NCBI GenBank assembly: GCA_036620675.1
Contig: JAZHEE010000002.1
Direction: 5' to 3' (one strand)
Origin: Jejubacter sp036620675
Lineage (GTDB): Bacteria; Pseudomonadota; Gammaproteobacteria; Enterobacterales; Enterobacteriaceae
Length of the DNA: 64,000 nucleotides
Shown piece by piece: positions 52,130-60,056 of this stretch. A program made the translations under genes and the position numbers. The notes below the pieces were generated by a model. That model ran no database searches, had not been told where the DNA came from, and was given only the letters and a program-made list of their open reading frames with translations. The first letter of the stretch is position 1; each line of letters starts with the position of its first letter.

Positions 52130-53137
52130 TTAGTCATTGACCCGTGAGCAGACCGAGTCTCTGAGCACCAGTTCAGCGCGGAAGCCGTTGCTACGCGGTG
52201 GTGGAATTCGCCCCTGATAAAGCTGGATCGCCAGCTGACCGGCCTGACGAGCCATGGTTTCCACCGGGTAGTGGATGGTGGTCAGGGCGGGGTGCAGGTA
52301 GCGGGCCAGCACCACGTCGTCGAAACCGACCAGCGACAGCCGTTCGGGCAGCGTCACTCCCTGCTGATGCAGGATGCGCATAATGCCGGCGGCCATGACA
52401 TCGTTAAAGGTAAAGGCGGCGGTAAACGGAATGCCGTTGTCCAGAAGCTGGCGGGCCGCTTGTTCGCCGCCTTCCTCGTTAAAAGGCACGCTGATTATCC
52501 ATTCTCCTGGCGGGGTAATACCGTACTGCGCCAGCGCCGCGCGGTAGCCTTCCAGACGCTGGCGGCGATCGTCGATGGGCAGATCCGAGGTGACGCAGGC
52601 GATGCAGCGGTGGCCGTTTTCCAGCAGATGCAGGGTGGCCTGCATGGCGGCGGCGCGGTTTTCCAGCCAGACGCAGCGGTTAGCCATGGCGGCGATATAG
52701 CGGTTTACCAGCACCATGCCGGGCGTATGGGCGGCGTAGCGCAGCAGGTCGCGATCGCTCAGGCGGCTGGCGTGAGCCACAATGGCTTCACAGCCCTGGT
52801 TAATCAGAAAATCGAGGCCGGATTTCTCCATGCTTTCCTGGTGGCCTCCGCTGCACACCATCAGGCGGAATCCGTGCTGTCGGGCTACCTCTTCAACGCC
52901 GCGCGCCAGTCGGGCAAAGAAAGGATCGGCGAGATTTCCGGTCAGCAGGCCGAGCATGTCGCCGCTGCGTTTCGCCAGCGCCAGGGCGGCCGCGTTACGG
53001 CGGTAGTTGAGTTCGCGCATGGCTCTTTCGACCCGTTCCCGGGTCGCTGGCTCCACCCAGGCGGTCTGGTTGATCACCCTTGAGACGGTGGCGGTGGAAA
53101 CGCCCGCCAGTCGGGCGACATCTTTGATGGTTGGCAT
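52130..53137 (-). CDS. LacI-family transcriptional regulator
   Basis: A 335-residue LacI/GalR repressor. The DNA-binding helix-turn-helix and hinge are MPTIKDVARLAGVSTATVSR and ALALAKRSG; a periplasmic-binding-like effector domain follows (DMLGLLTGNLADPFFARL, TAAFTFNDVMAAGIMRILH, LSLVGFDDVVLARYLHPALT). Same strand as, and upstream of, the transporter and C-S lyase genes. Resembles the GntR/IdnR branch in its likely operator; the effector is unknown. Confidence 0.9.
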   Translation of the reverse strand: MPTIKDVARLAGVSTATVSRVINQTAWVEPATRERVERAMRELNYRRNAAALALAKRSGDMLGLLTGNLADPFFARLARGVEEVARQHGFRLMVCSGGHQESMEKSGLDFLINQGCEAIVAHASRLSDRDLLRYAAHTPGMVLVNRYIAAMANRCVWLENRAAAMQATLHLLENGHRCIACVTSDLPIDDRRQRLEGYRAALAQYGITPPGEWIISVPFNEEGGEQAARQLLDNGIPFTAAFTFNDVMAAGIMRILHQQGVTLPERLSLVGFDDVVLARYLHPALTTIHYPVETMARQAGQLAIQLYQGRIPPPRSNGFRAELVLRDSVCSRVND

Positions 53138-53249
53138 GGCGGTGCCGCTCTCCGGTTAAGGAATATCGAACAACAGCATTGTACGCCGGGAAAAGGAGGG
53201 GGGCAGAACGCCGTGCCGGAGATGAGATCCGGCGCAGCGTACCGTATGG

Positions 53250-53534
53250 TTACTTAACGGCAGTTTCGTTGTGAATTTTCGCGCTGAAGCCGGTTTTGGC
53301 GACCGCCGCCAGCAGCTTCTGGCTGTCGAAATCCGCAGGCACGATAACATCGGCCTGATGAGTTTTCATCGACGCCTTGGCTTTAATCACGCCATCGGTG
53401 CTACGCAGCGCTTTGTTGATTGAGATAACGCACAGCGGGCAGGTCATCTGACTGACATCGAGCGTCACTTTTTTGTTGGCGGCCCAGCTCAGAGGGGCAA
53501 TCAGCATCAGCGCCAGGCAAATTATCTTTTTCAT
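53250..53534 (-). CDS. Exported heavy-metal-associated (MerP-like) protein
   Basis: A 94-residue protein starting at ATG 53534: signal peptide (MKKIICLALMLIAPLSWA-A), then a single HMA domain with the metal-binding pair in QMTCPLCVISINKAL and the ferredoxin-like pattern to the end. MerP is a periplasmic Hg(II) carrier of the same size. It overlaps the MerT-like gene by ATGA, so translation is coupled. No mercuric reductase or merR is nearby. Confidence 0.88.
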   Translation of the reverse strand: MKKIICLALMLIAPLSWAANKKVTLDVSQMTCPLCVISINKALRSTDGVIKAKASMKTHQADVIVPADFDSQKLLAAVAKTGFSAKIHNETAVK

Positions 53535-53893
53535 TCCATCGTTTCCAGTATCCAGGGCAGAACCCAGGGGTAAGTGATGAGCAGCATCACCAAAGGGACC
53601 GACAGCCAGTAAAGCCATTCCAGCACCCGACGGCTGACCACGTTAACGCAGATAGGCTTCGGCGACAGATAAAGCCGCCAGAAACCGCGCACCATCAGGC
53701 CGACTGACAGAATAATCATCGGGATCTGCAGCCAGTCCAGCGCCGGAATGCCAATCAGCCCGGCGGCGGAGATGCCGAACAGCAGATACAGCAGCGGCCC
53801 GATACAGCACAGCGTGGACGCGACGGCGGCCACCAGCGCCGCCAGTAGGGTCACCAGACCGCTCTTAACGCCGTTCGACGCTGACATAGTCAT
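53531..53893 (-). CDS. MerT-like metal transport membrane protein
   Basis: A 120-residue membrane protein with three hydrophobic segments. The first carries the vicinal cysteines of MerT (VASTLCCIGPLLYLLFGIS). A single further cysteine is in KPICVNVVS, where MerT has a cytoplasmic pair. Starts at 53893 (or ATG 53887) inside the end of the transglutaminase-like gene (29-nt overlap). Substrate could be Hg(II) or another thiophilic metal. Confidence 0.88.
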   Translation of the reverse strand: MTMSASNGVKSGLVTLLAALVAAVASTLCCIGPLLYLLFGISAAGLIGIPALDWLQIPMIILSVGLMVRGFWRLYLSPKPICVNVVSRRVLEWLYWLSVPLVMLLITYPWVLPWILETME

Positions 53894-55010
53894 AGCTGAA
53901 TGTTGCCGGATCGTAGAAGTTTAGCGGGTCGCCGTCCACTTCCGCATAAGGATAGCCAAGGTTGTTAACGTCGCCCTGTTCCGCTTCTGGAGAGAGGGCG
54001 AAATCACGGCCGAAGTTAAAGCCCACCCAGTTCATCTCCCAGTTGCCAAACAGGTAATCGTTCACCGCCTTCACGTCCGGAGAGTCGTTCTCTTTCTTCT
54101 CGGCCAGCCGCATTTTGGTGACGTCGGCGGGATCGGCCGGTATCCAGCCAAAGCCAGCCAGCCAGAACATGGCCCGACAGTGCTGACCGCCGCTGATTTT
54201 CGCCACGCCCTTGGCATCGGCGCTGCCGAAGGCCTTCTTCGAATAGTTCGCCAGCTTGCGGGTCGCTCCCAGACGGATGCCGAACATTTCGCGGGCCGGA
54301 ATGCCTGCCGCGCGGCACAGTGCCACAAAGACCGAATTGATATCGGTGCATTTGCCGCCCAGCTTGCCGGTTTTCAGGATCTCGCCCACATCGCCGGTGC
54401 CGCAGCCGATCACTGACTCATCGCGGTGCATATGGCTGCTGACCCAGTCGTGGATAAGGCGAGCCTGCTTCAGCGGAGATTTTTCGTCGCCGATAATCTT
54501 GTGCGCGGTCTCTTTAACCACGCCGTCGATAGCGATATGCGGCGTGGCTTTAAGCCAGGGCTGGATGGTGTCCGGAATGACGGCATCCTGCTCCGGCAAC
54601 TGCCAGTCGGCCAGTTTGTTCTGCTTCAGCACTTCCCAGTCGCGGGTTTCAATGGTCATTTCGACCTTCAGTTCCAGCTTGCCTCTGGAATCAGGCCAGG
54701 TGACGAACAGCATCTTCGCGCCGTAGCGGTTATTGGCATTGAGTACGGCTTTCTGATAATTGCCGCTAAAGGAGAGAGAAACCAGCTGCTGGAAGTCGGT
54801 ATTCTCGGGCACCGGCACCCACAGATTGACCTTGCCTGCGGATCCTTCCGGCACCTTTAGGTCGTAAGTCTGGGTCATGACAAAACGGCGCCATTGGCTG
54901 GAAGCGGAGACGGCGGACTGCTTAGCGCTTTTGGTTTCAGACCAGACCGGGCTGACCAGCCCCAGGGTTGAGAGCGCCGCTGCGCCTTTGAGAAAGTTAC
55001 GCCTTTCCAT
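53865..55010 (-). CDS. Tat-exported transglutaminase-like domain protein
   Basis: A 381-residue protein. N-terminal twin-arginine signal (MERRNFLKGAAALSTLGLVS). A beta-sandwich region (about 40-150) is followed by a transglutaminase/protease-like core: catalytic Cys in LGGKCTDINSVFVALCRAAG, His in SGGQHCRAMFWLAGFG and Asp in WIPADPADV. Bacterial TGc proteins can be proteases or amidases. First gene of an operon with MerT- and MerP-like genes; folded export by Tat may mean that a cofactor or metal is bound before export. Role unknown. Confidence 0.88.
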   Translation of the reverse strand: MERRNFLKGAAALSTLGLVSPVWSETKSAKQSAVSASSQWRRFVMTQTYDLKVPEGSAGKVNLWVPVPENTDFQQLVSLSFSGNYQKAVLNANNRYGAKMLFVTWPDSRGKLELKVEMTIETRDWEVLKQNKLADWQLPEQDAVIPDTIQPWLKATPHIAIDGVVKETAHKIIGDEKSPLKQARLIHDWVSSHMHRDESVIGCGTGDVGEILKTGKLGGKCTDINSVFVALCRAAGIPAREMFGIRLGATRKLANYSKKAFGSADAKGVAKISGGQHCRAMFWLAGFGWIPADPADVTKMRLAEKKENDSPDVKAVNDYLFGNWEMNWVGFNFGRDFALSPEAEQGDVNNLGYPYAEVDGDPLNFYDPATFSYDYVSVERR

Positions 55011-55166
55011 TCGTCATCCTTTAGTTACCAGAAAAAGCTGGTGCTTAACCCCGCACCTGCGGAGGTCGGGCGTTATTATGCGACTATCGAAACGCATGGA
55101 CAATCATTGCAATGGCTTTCTCCCGCCCCGGTAGCCGACGGAGAGTGAAAAAAAAGAAAAATCCGC

Positions 55167-55193
55167 TGCACTTTTTACGGTGAATGCCGATAA
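55167..55193 (+). promoter_or_regulatory. Sigma-28 (FliA)-type promoter of cheV
   Basis: GCCGATAA at 55186-55193 is a perfect FliA -10. An 11-nt spacer separates it from TGCACTTT (55167-55174), a partial match to TAAAGTTT. It lies 31 nt before the cheV start. This would place the gene in the late flagellar regulon. Confidence 0.65.
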
Positions 55194-55223
55194 CCAGAAT
55201 ATTGGTAAAAGGAGTCTGAGGGC

Positions 55224-56180
55224 ATGATGGATAATTTCCAGAAAGATATTGATGACAGGGTGAATCTCACGCTATCGAACCGCTTTGAGCTACTGCTGTT
55301 TCGCCTTGGTTCATCCGAAAGCGATGGAAAATCGGAACTGTTTGGCATCAACGTGTTTAAACTGCGTGAAATCGTGCCAATGCCCGATTACACCAAACCG
55401 GTCGGCGTTCGCCATCCGGTACTGGGGATGGTCAATATCCGCGACCAGATAATCCCGGTTATCGATCTACCGGCGGTATTGGGCTGTCGGCCGACTGGCG
55501 GGCTGAATATTCTGCTGATTACCGAGTATGCGCGTACCGTGCAGGCCTTTGCCGTAGAGTCGGTGGAAAACATCGTTCGCCTGGACTGGACCCAGATTCA
55601 TACCGCGGAAAAACTGGTCAACGGCCAGTATATTACCAGTGTGGCGCGGCTGGACGATGATCCATCCAGTCATCATCTGGCGATGGTCATCGACGTGGAA
55701 CAGGTGCTGCATGATATTGTGCCTGCCAGACACGACCTGCACGCCACTCACAGCGGTCTGCCGCAGATCGCTATTAGGCCGGGAGCGGCCGTGATTGTCG
55801 CCGAAGATTCCCGGGTGGCTCGCGCCATGCTGGAAAAGGGGCTGAAGGCCATGGGACTGCCGGTGCTAATGCATGTGACCGGCAAGGATGCGTGGCTGAA
55901 GATTGAGGAACTGGCCGCTCAGGCGCAGCAGGAGGGGAGTCACATCAGCGATAAGATCGCGCTGGTGCTGACCGACCTGGAAATGCCGGAAATGGACGGC
56001 TTTACCCTGACCCGTAAAATTAAAACCGACAGTCGACTGCAAAGCATTCCGGTGGTGATTCACTCATCGCTTTCCGGCAGCGCCAATGAAGAGCACGTGC
56101 GTAAAGTACGCGCCGACGGCTATGTCGCCAAGTTCGAAATAAATGAGCTGTCGTCGGTGATTGCGCGGGTAATGCGTTAG
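55224..56180 (+). CDS. cheV: Chemotaxis protein CheV
   Basis: A 318-residue adaptor with an N-terminal CheW domain (about 15-165; LFGINVFKLREIVPMPDY, HPVLGMVNIRDQIIPVIDL) and a C-terminal receiver domain (about 185-318; AVIVAEDSRVARAML, phospho-acceptor Asp in LVLTDLEMPEMDG, Lys in GYVAKFEIN). It couples receptors to CheA and may be phosphorylated for adaptation. AAGGAG precedes the start; ATG 55227 is an alternative. Absent from E. coli K-12 but present in Salmonella and others. Confidence 0.93.
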   Translation: MMDNFQKDIDDRVNLTLSNRFELLLFRLGSSESDGKSELFGINVFKLREIVPMPDYTKPVGVRHPVLGMVNIRDQIIPVIDLPAVLGCRPTGGLNILLITEYARTVQAFAVESVENIVRLDWTQIHTAEKLVNGQYITSVARLDDDPSSHHLAMVIDVEQVLHDIVPARHDLHATHSGLPQIAIRPGAAVIVAEDSRVARAMLEKGLKAMGLPVLMHVTGKDAWLKIEELAAQAQQEGSHISDKIALVLTDLEMPEMDGFTLTRKIKTDSRLQSIPVVIHSSLSGSANEEHVRKVRADGYVAKFEINELSSVIARVMR

Positions 56181-56253
56181 CAGACGCCAGACAGGGATAA
56201 TCTGCCTGTTATCTGACAGGCAGAGGGCTATTCGGGGATCCGAAAGGGCCGTA

Positions 56254-56688
56254 TTACGGGAAAAAAAACACAGAAATTACGGATGTCCCCAGGAACAGAT
56301 ACCCGGCAAGAAAGCGCCAGTTGCGACGCAGAACAAAACCTGAATTTCTGAAGCGGCGGAAAGCGCTCACCTTTTCCAGCCGGCGATTAAGTTTTAGGCG
56401 CGATTCGTCCGGTAGCGTTGATACGCAAATCTGTGCGCGGATTTTCGACTCCATTTGGGTAAAAGTCATTTTATTATGGAATTGAAGTAATTTGCTGGAG
56501 AAAAACAGCGCCGTTAAAATAAACGCCCATATCTGGAAAAAACGATTAGGAATTCCCCAGCAGGCGATAGTCATAATAAGCATCCATTCAGCAATAGATT
56601 CCTGTTGAAGCTTTTTCCAGAACTGATTCATATAATGGGCGTAATTGTAAATATCATGAGCGATGGCAGAATATTCAACGGGGCGCAT
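56254..56688 (-). CDS. Hypothetical small membrane protein
   Basis: A 144-residue protein I do not recognise. A hydrophobic pair of helices (EWMLIMTIACWG, then FFQIWAFILTALFFSS) is followed by a basic, helical cytoplasmic stretch (MESKIRAQICVSTL, LKLNRRLEKVSAFRRFR) and a last hydrophobic helix (FLAGYLFLGTSVISVFFF). AAGGAG lies 6 nt before the ATG. AT-richer than the neighbours. No function proposed. Confidence 0.7.
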   Translation of the reverse strand: MRPVEYSAIAHDIYNYAHYMNQFWKKLQQESIAEWMLIMTIACWGIPNRFFQIWAFILTALFFSSKLLQFHNKMTFTQMESKIRAQICVSTLPDESRLKLNRRLEKVSAFRRFRNSGFVLRRNWRFLAGYLFLGTSVISVFFFP

Positions 56689-56767
56689 GGTCTGCTCCTT
56701 TTATTCATCGAAATGGATTTGCCAGCTTACCCTGAAAAAATCCACGCCGCAGCGTGGATTGGATCGG

Positions 56768-58237
56768 TTACTCGCTTGCAGTTTGCGACAGCCGGGATTT
56801 TTGGGGCCGCTGTTTACGCAGCCGGTCGATCAGACGATGCGCTTCGGCATGGCTGGCGACGGTAGGCGACGAGCCACTCAGCGGCTTTTGGGCCGTTTCG
56901 CGCAGCGTCAGCACGGTGACCAGACCGATAACCCCGGCGCCCATCATGTAGTAGGCGGGCATCATAACGTTTTGGGTGGTATCCACCAGCCAGGCGGTGA
57001 CCAGCGGCGTGGTACCGCCAAACAGCGAAACGGACAGATTGAAACCAATGGCCAGTGCGCTGTAGCGAATATGAGTGGTGAACAACGCCGGAAGCGTGGC
57101 GGGCATGGTGCCACTAAAGCAGGTATGCAGGATGCCCAGCAGCGCAAGGCCTGCGAATACCGCCAGCAAATTTCCTGACCCGATCATCATAAAGCTGGGT
57201 ATGGACAGCAGTACCAGCCCAATGGCCCCCAGGGCAATCACCGGACGGCGGCCAATGCGATCCGTCCAGTGACCCCACATCAGGGTCAGCGGCATCATCA
57301 CGAACATAATGACCATCACCAGCAGCAGGCCGGTAAGTTCGCTCATGCCCAGTACGCTGGTGAGGTAGCTGGGCATGTAAGAGGTCAGCATATAGTTTGA
57401 TACATTAAACAGCAGTACCAGACCCATGCATTTGAGGATCTGATTGCAGTTCTGACGCAGCATTTTCAACAGGCTAAGCTGCGGTTTGCTGTGCTCCAGG
57501 GAGTCCTGCTTTTCCATATGCTCTTTAAAGGCCGGCGTCTCTTCAAGCTTCAGGCGAATGTACAGGCCAAAAATGCCTAACGGCGCGGCCAGAAAGAAAG
57601 GGAGGCGCCAGCCCCAGTCGAGCATCGCCTGTGCGGGCAGCAATGCGGTCATGAAGGTAACCAGGCTTGCGCCCAGCAGATAGCCCCCCAGGGTGCCGAA
57701 TTCCAGCCAACTGCCCATAAAGCCGCGCCGCTTATCGGTGGAATATTCGGCAATAAAGGTTGCCGCGCCGCCGTATTCGCCGCCGGTGGAAAAGCCCTGT
57801 ACCAGACGGGCGACCAGCAGAAGGATGGGGGCGGCGATGCCGATGCTGCCGTAATCGGGGATTAGCCCAATACAGAAGGTGCCAATCGACATCATGATCA
57901 TCGTCAGGGCGAGGATCTTCTGGCGGCCAAAGCGATCGCCCAGCGGGCCAAACACCATTCCGCCAATCGGTCGCACCAGGAAGGCGGCAGCGAAGGTGCC
58001 GAACGAGGCGATAAGCTGTACAGCGCCGCTGGCGTCGGGGAAAAAGACCTTGCCGATAATCACGGCCAGATAGCTGTAAACCCCGAAATCAAACCACTCC
58101 ATGGTATTGCCCAGCGCCGCGGCGCCGACGGCGCGCTTTAATAGTTTTCGGTCAACGATGGTAATATCGCTAACGCTTAATTCCTGTGCCGATGGCTTAG
58201 GGTTATTCTGGTTATTCGGTATCGATCCTGTGCTCAT
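56768..58237 (-). CDS. ProP-like MFS metabolite:H+ symporter
   Basis: A 489-residue MFS transporter of the metabolite:H+ symporter family, related to the osmosensing proline/betaine carrier ProP: AAALGNTMEWFDFGVYSYLA, PIGGMVFGPLGDRFGRQKIL, GFSTGGEYGGAATFIAEYS, GFMGSWLEFGTLGGYLLGA and THIRYSALAIGFNLSVSLFG. The C-terminus after the last helix is about 40 residues and lacks the long heptad coiled coil of E. coli ProP, so osmosensing may differ. A 14-bp inverted repeat lies just upstream (58265-58318). Confidence 0.88.
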   Translation of the reverse strand: MSTGSIPNNQNNPKPSAQELSVSDITIVDRKLLKRAVGAAALGNTMEWFDFGVYSYLAVIIGKVFFPDASGAVQLIASFGTFAAAFLVRPIGGMVFGPLGDRFGRQKILALTMIMMSIGTFCIGLIPDYGSIGIAAPILLLVARLVQGFSTGGEYGGAATFIAEYSTDKRRGFMGSWLEFGTLGGYLLGASLVTFMTALLPAQAMLDWGWRLPFFLAAPLGIFGLYIRLKLEETPAFKEHMEKQDSLEHSKPQLSLLKMLRQNCNQILKCMGLVLLFNVSNYMLTSYMPSYLTSVLGMSELTGLLLVMVIMFVMMPLTLMWGHWTDRIGRRPVIALGAIGLVLLSIPSFMMIGSGNLLAVFAGLALLGILHTCFSGTMPATLPALFTTHIRYSALAIGFNLSVSLFGGTTPLVTAWLVDTTQNVMMPAYYMMGAGVIGLVTVLTLRETAQKPLSGSSPTVASHAEAHRLIDRLRKQRPQKSRLSQTASE

Positions 58238-58264
58238 AAATTCCCCAAAACTCTGGATGGGGCA

Positions 58265-58318
58265 CTCTTATAGCTTTCGCCGTCGTTACCTTTATATCGA
58301 TAAGGAAAGCTATAAGAG
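58265..58318. promoter_or_regulatory. Perfect 14-bp inverted repeat upstream of the ProP-like gene
   Basis: CTCTTATAGCTTTC (58265-58278) and GAAAGCTATAAGAG (58305-58318) are perfect reverse complements separated by 26 nt. It is 27 nt upstream of the transporter start on the minus strand, so it could be a paired operator or a 5' untranslated hairpin. The rest of the 58238-58583 gap is AT-rich and without a gene. Confidence 0.55.
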
Positions 58319-58583
58319 GCCGGTAATATCGCCACTGCGATGGAAATGGCGGCCGACCACCTTAAAGAAAACGGCGTGATGGCGCAATCATGGATAATTA
58401 GCCCCGGTTATTGCGAGGTGTTTTATTAATAATGGGAAATCTAAATAAACATATTGATATATTACCTAAATACTTTTTATCTATTTTGATGAGAATTTGA
58501 ACACGCTGGCTGCGCGTTTTAGATGCCATCCTGGCGGGCAAAGGATGCTATCATTGTCGGCCACTTCATCCGGGATGCTCACT

Positions 58584-59957
58584 GTGACCTCATTTTCCGA
58601 ACTTACCGCGCTGTCCGCGCAACAGCTCTCTAACCTTAACGAACTGGGCTATCTGGCCATGACGCCGGTTCAGGCGGCGGCGCTTCCGGCGATCCTTGCA
58701 GGAAAAGACGTGCGGGCACAGGCGCAAACCGGCAGCGGTAAAACCGCGGCTTTTGGACTGGGGCTGTTGCAGCGTATTGACGGTACGCGTTTTCATACTC
58801 AGGCACTGGTGCTGTGCCCGACCCGTGAGCTGGCCGACCAGGTGGCGGGCGAACTGCGCCGTCTGGCCCGGGCGATACCTAACATCAAGGTGCTGACCCT
58901 GTGCGGCGGCGTGCCGTTCGGCGCCCAGCGGGATTCGCTGACTCACGCGCCCCATATTATTGTCGCCACGCCGGGCCGCCTGTTAGATCACCTGAAGAAA
59001 GAGACGGTCAGCCTGGAGGCGTTGCAAACCCTGGTGCTGGATGAAGCCGACCGGATGCTCGATATGGGCTTTGCCGATGCCATCGATGAGGTTATCGGCC
59101 ATGTCCCCGCCCAGCGTCAGACGCTGCTGTTTTCCGCCACCTGGCCGCAGGCGATTGCCGCCATCAGCCAGCGTATTCAGCGCCAGCCATTGACCATTGA
59201 GATTGATGCGGTGGATGAACTACCGACGGTGGAGCAGCGCTTCTACGAGGTGCCACGCAGCGGAAAAATCGCCCTGCTGCAACGGCTGTTGAGCCGTGAA
59301 CAGCCCGCTTCCTGCGTGGTGTTCTGCAATACCAAAAAGGATTGTCAGGCGGTGTGCGATGCCCTGAACGCCAGCGAGCAGAGCGCGCTGGCGCTGCATG
59401 GCGATATGGAGCAGCGCGAGCGCGATCGGGCCCTGGTGCGCTTCGCCAACGGCAGCAGCCGGATACTGGTGGCTACCGACGTGGCGGCGCGCGGGCTGGA
59501 TATCAAGGCGCTGGAGATGGTGATTAACTACGAACTGTCGTGGGATCCGGAAGTGCACGTGCACCGCATTGGACGTACCGCCAGGGCTGGTCAAAGCGGG
59601 CTGGCTGTCAGCCTGTGCGCCCCGGAAGAGGCCCAGCGCGCTAACCTGCTGGAAGAGATGCTGAATATCAAACTCCAGTGGCTGCCGCAGCCCGACGGGC
59701 TGAGCGTCACGCCGCTGAAAGCCGCTATGGCGACGCTGTGCATCGACGGCGGGAAAAAGGCCAAAATGCGCCCCGGCGATATCCTGGGCGCGCTAACCGG
59801 TGAAATGGGACTGGACGGCGCCGATATCGGCAGGATTGCGATCCACCCCATGCATGCTTACGTGGCGGTTAAGCAAAACCAGGCGCGCCATGCCTGGAAA
59901 CAGCTACAGCAGGGCAAAATTAAGGGCAGGGCGGTGAAGGTGCGGTTGCTGAAGTAG
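58584..59957 (+). CDS. dbpA: ATP-dependent RNA helicase DbpA
   Basis: DEAD-box helicase that binds hairpin 92 of 23S rRNA in 50S assembly. 457 residues from GTG 58584, exactly the E. coli length; ATG 58575 and the upstream frame are less likely. Motifs: Q motif region GYLAMTPVQAAALP, Walker A AQTGSGKTAAFG, PTRELADQ, TPGRLLDHL, DEAD (VLDEADRMLDMGF), SAT, VATDVAARGLDIK, HRIGRTARAG. The C-terminal RNA-binding domain includes GGKKAKMRPGDILGALTGE. Confidence 0.96.
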   Translation: MTSFSELTALSAQQLSNLNELGYLAMTPVQAAALPAILAGKDVRAQAQTGSGKTAAFGLGLLQRIDGTRFHTQALVLCPTRELADQVAGELRRLARAIPNIKVLTLCGGVPFGAQRDSLTHAPHIIVATPGRLLDHLKKETVSLEALQTLVLDEADRMLDMGFADAIDEVIGHVPAQRQTLLFSATWPQAIAAISQRIQRQPLTIEIDAVDELPTVEQRFYEVPRSGKIALLQRLLSREQPASCVVFCNTKKDCQAVCDALNASEQSALALHGDMEQRERDRALVRFANGSSRILVATDVAARGLDIKALEMVINYELSWDPEVHVHRIGRTARAGQSGLAVSLCAPEEAQRANLLEEMLNIKLQWLPQPDGLSVTPLKAAMATLCIDGGKKAKMRPGDILGALTGEMGLDGADIGRIAIHPMHAYVAVKQNQARHAWKQLQQGKIKGRAVKVRLLK

Positions 59958-59992
59958 GGGGGAAGATGTTATACGATTTTTTATGCTCTAAT

Positions 59993-60019
59993 AGCCGCTG
60001 ACAGAAGCAGGCGGCTGTT
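59993..60019 (+). terminator. Weak hairpin after dbpA
   Basis: Stem AGCCGC / GCGGCT with a 12-nt loop (partly pairing) followed by GTTTG, 35 nt past the dbpA stop and before the convergent HEPN gene. Confidence 0.35.
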
Positions 60020-60056
60020 TGACCTGCTCCAGGGAAGATGAGTTAATCGCGATTAT

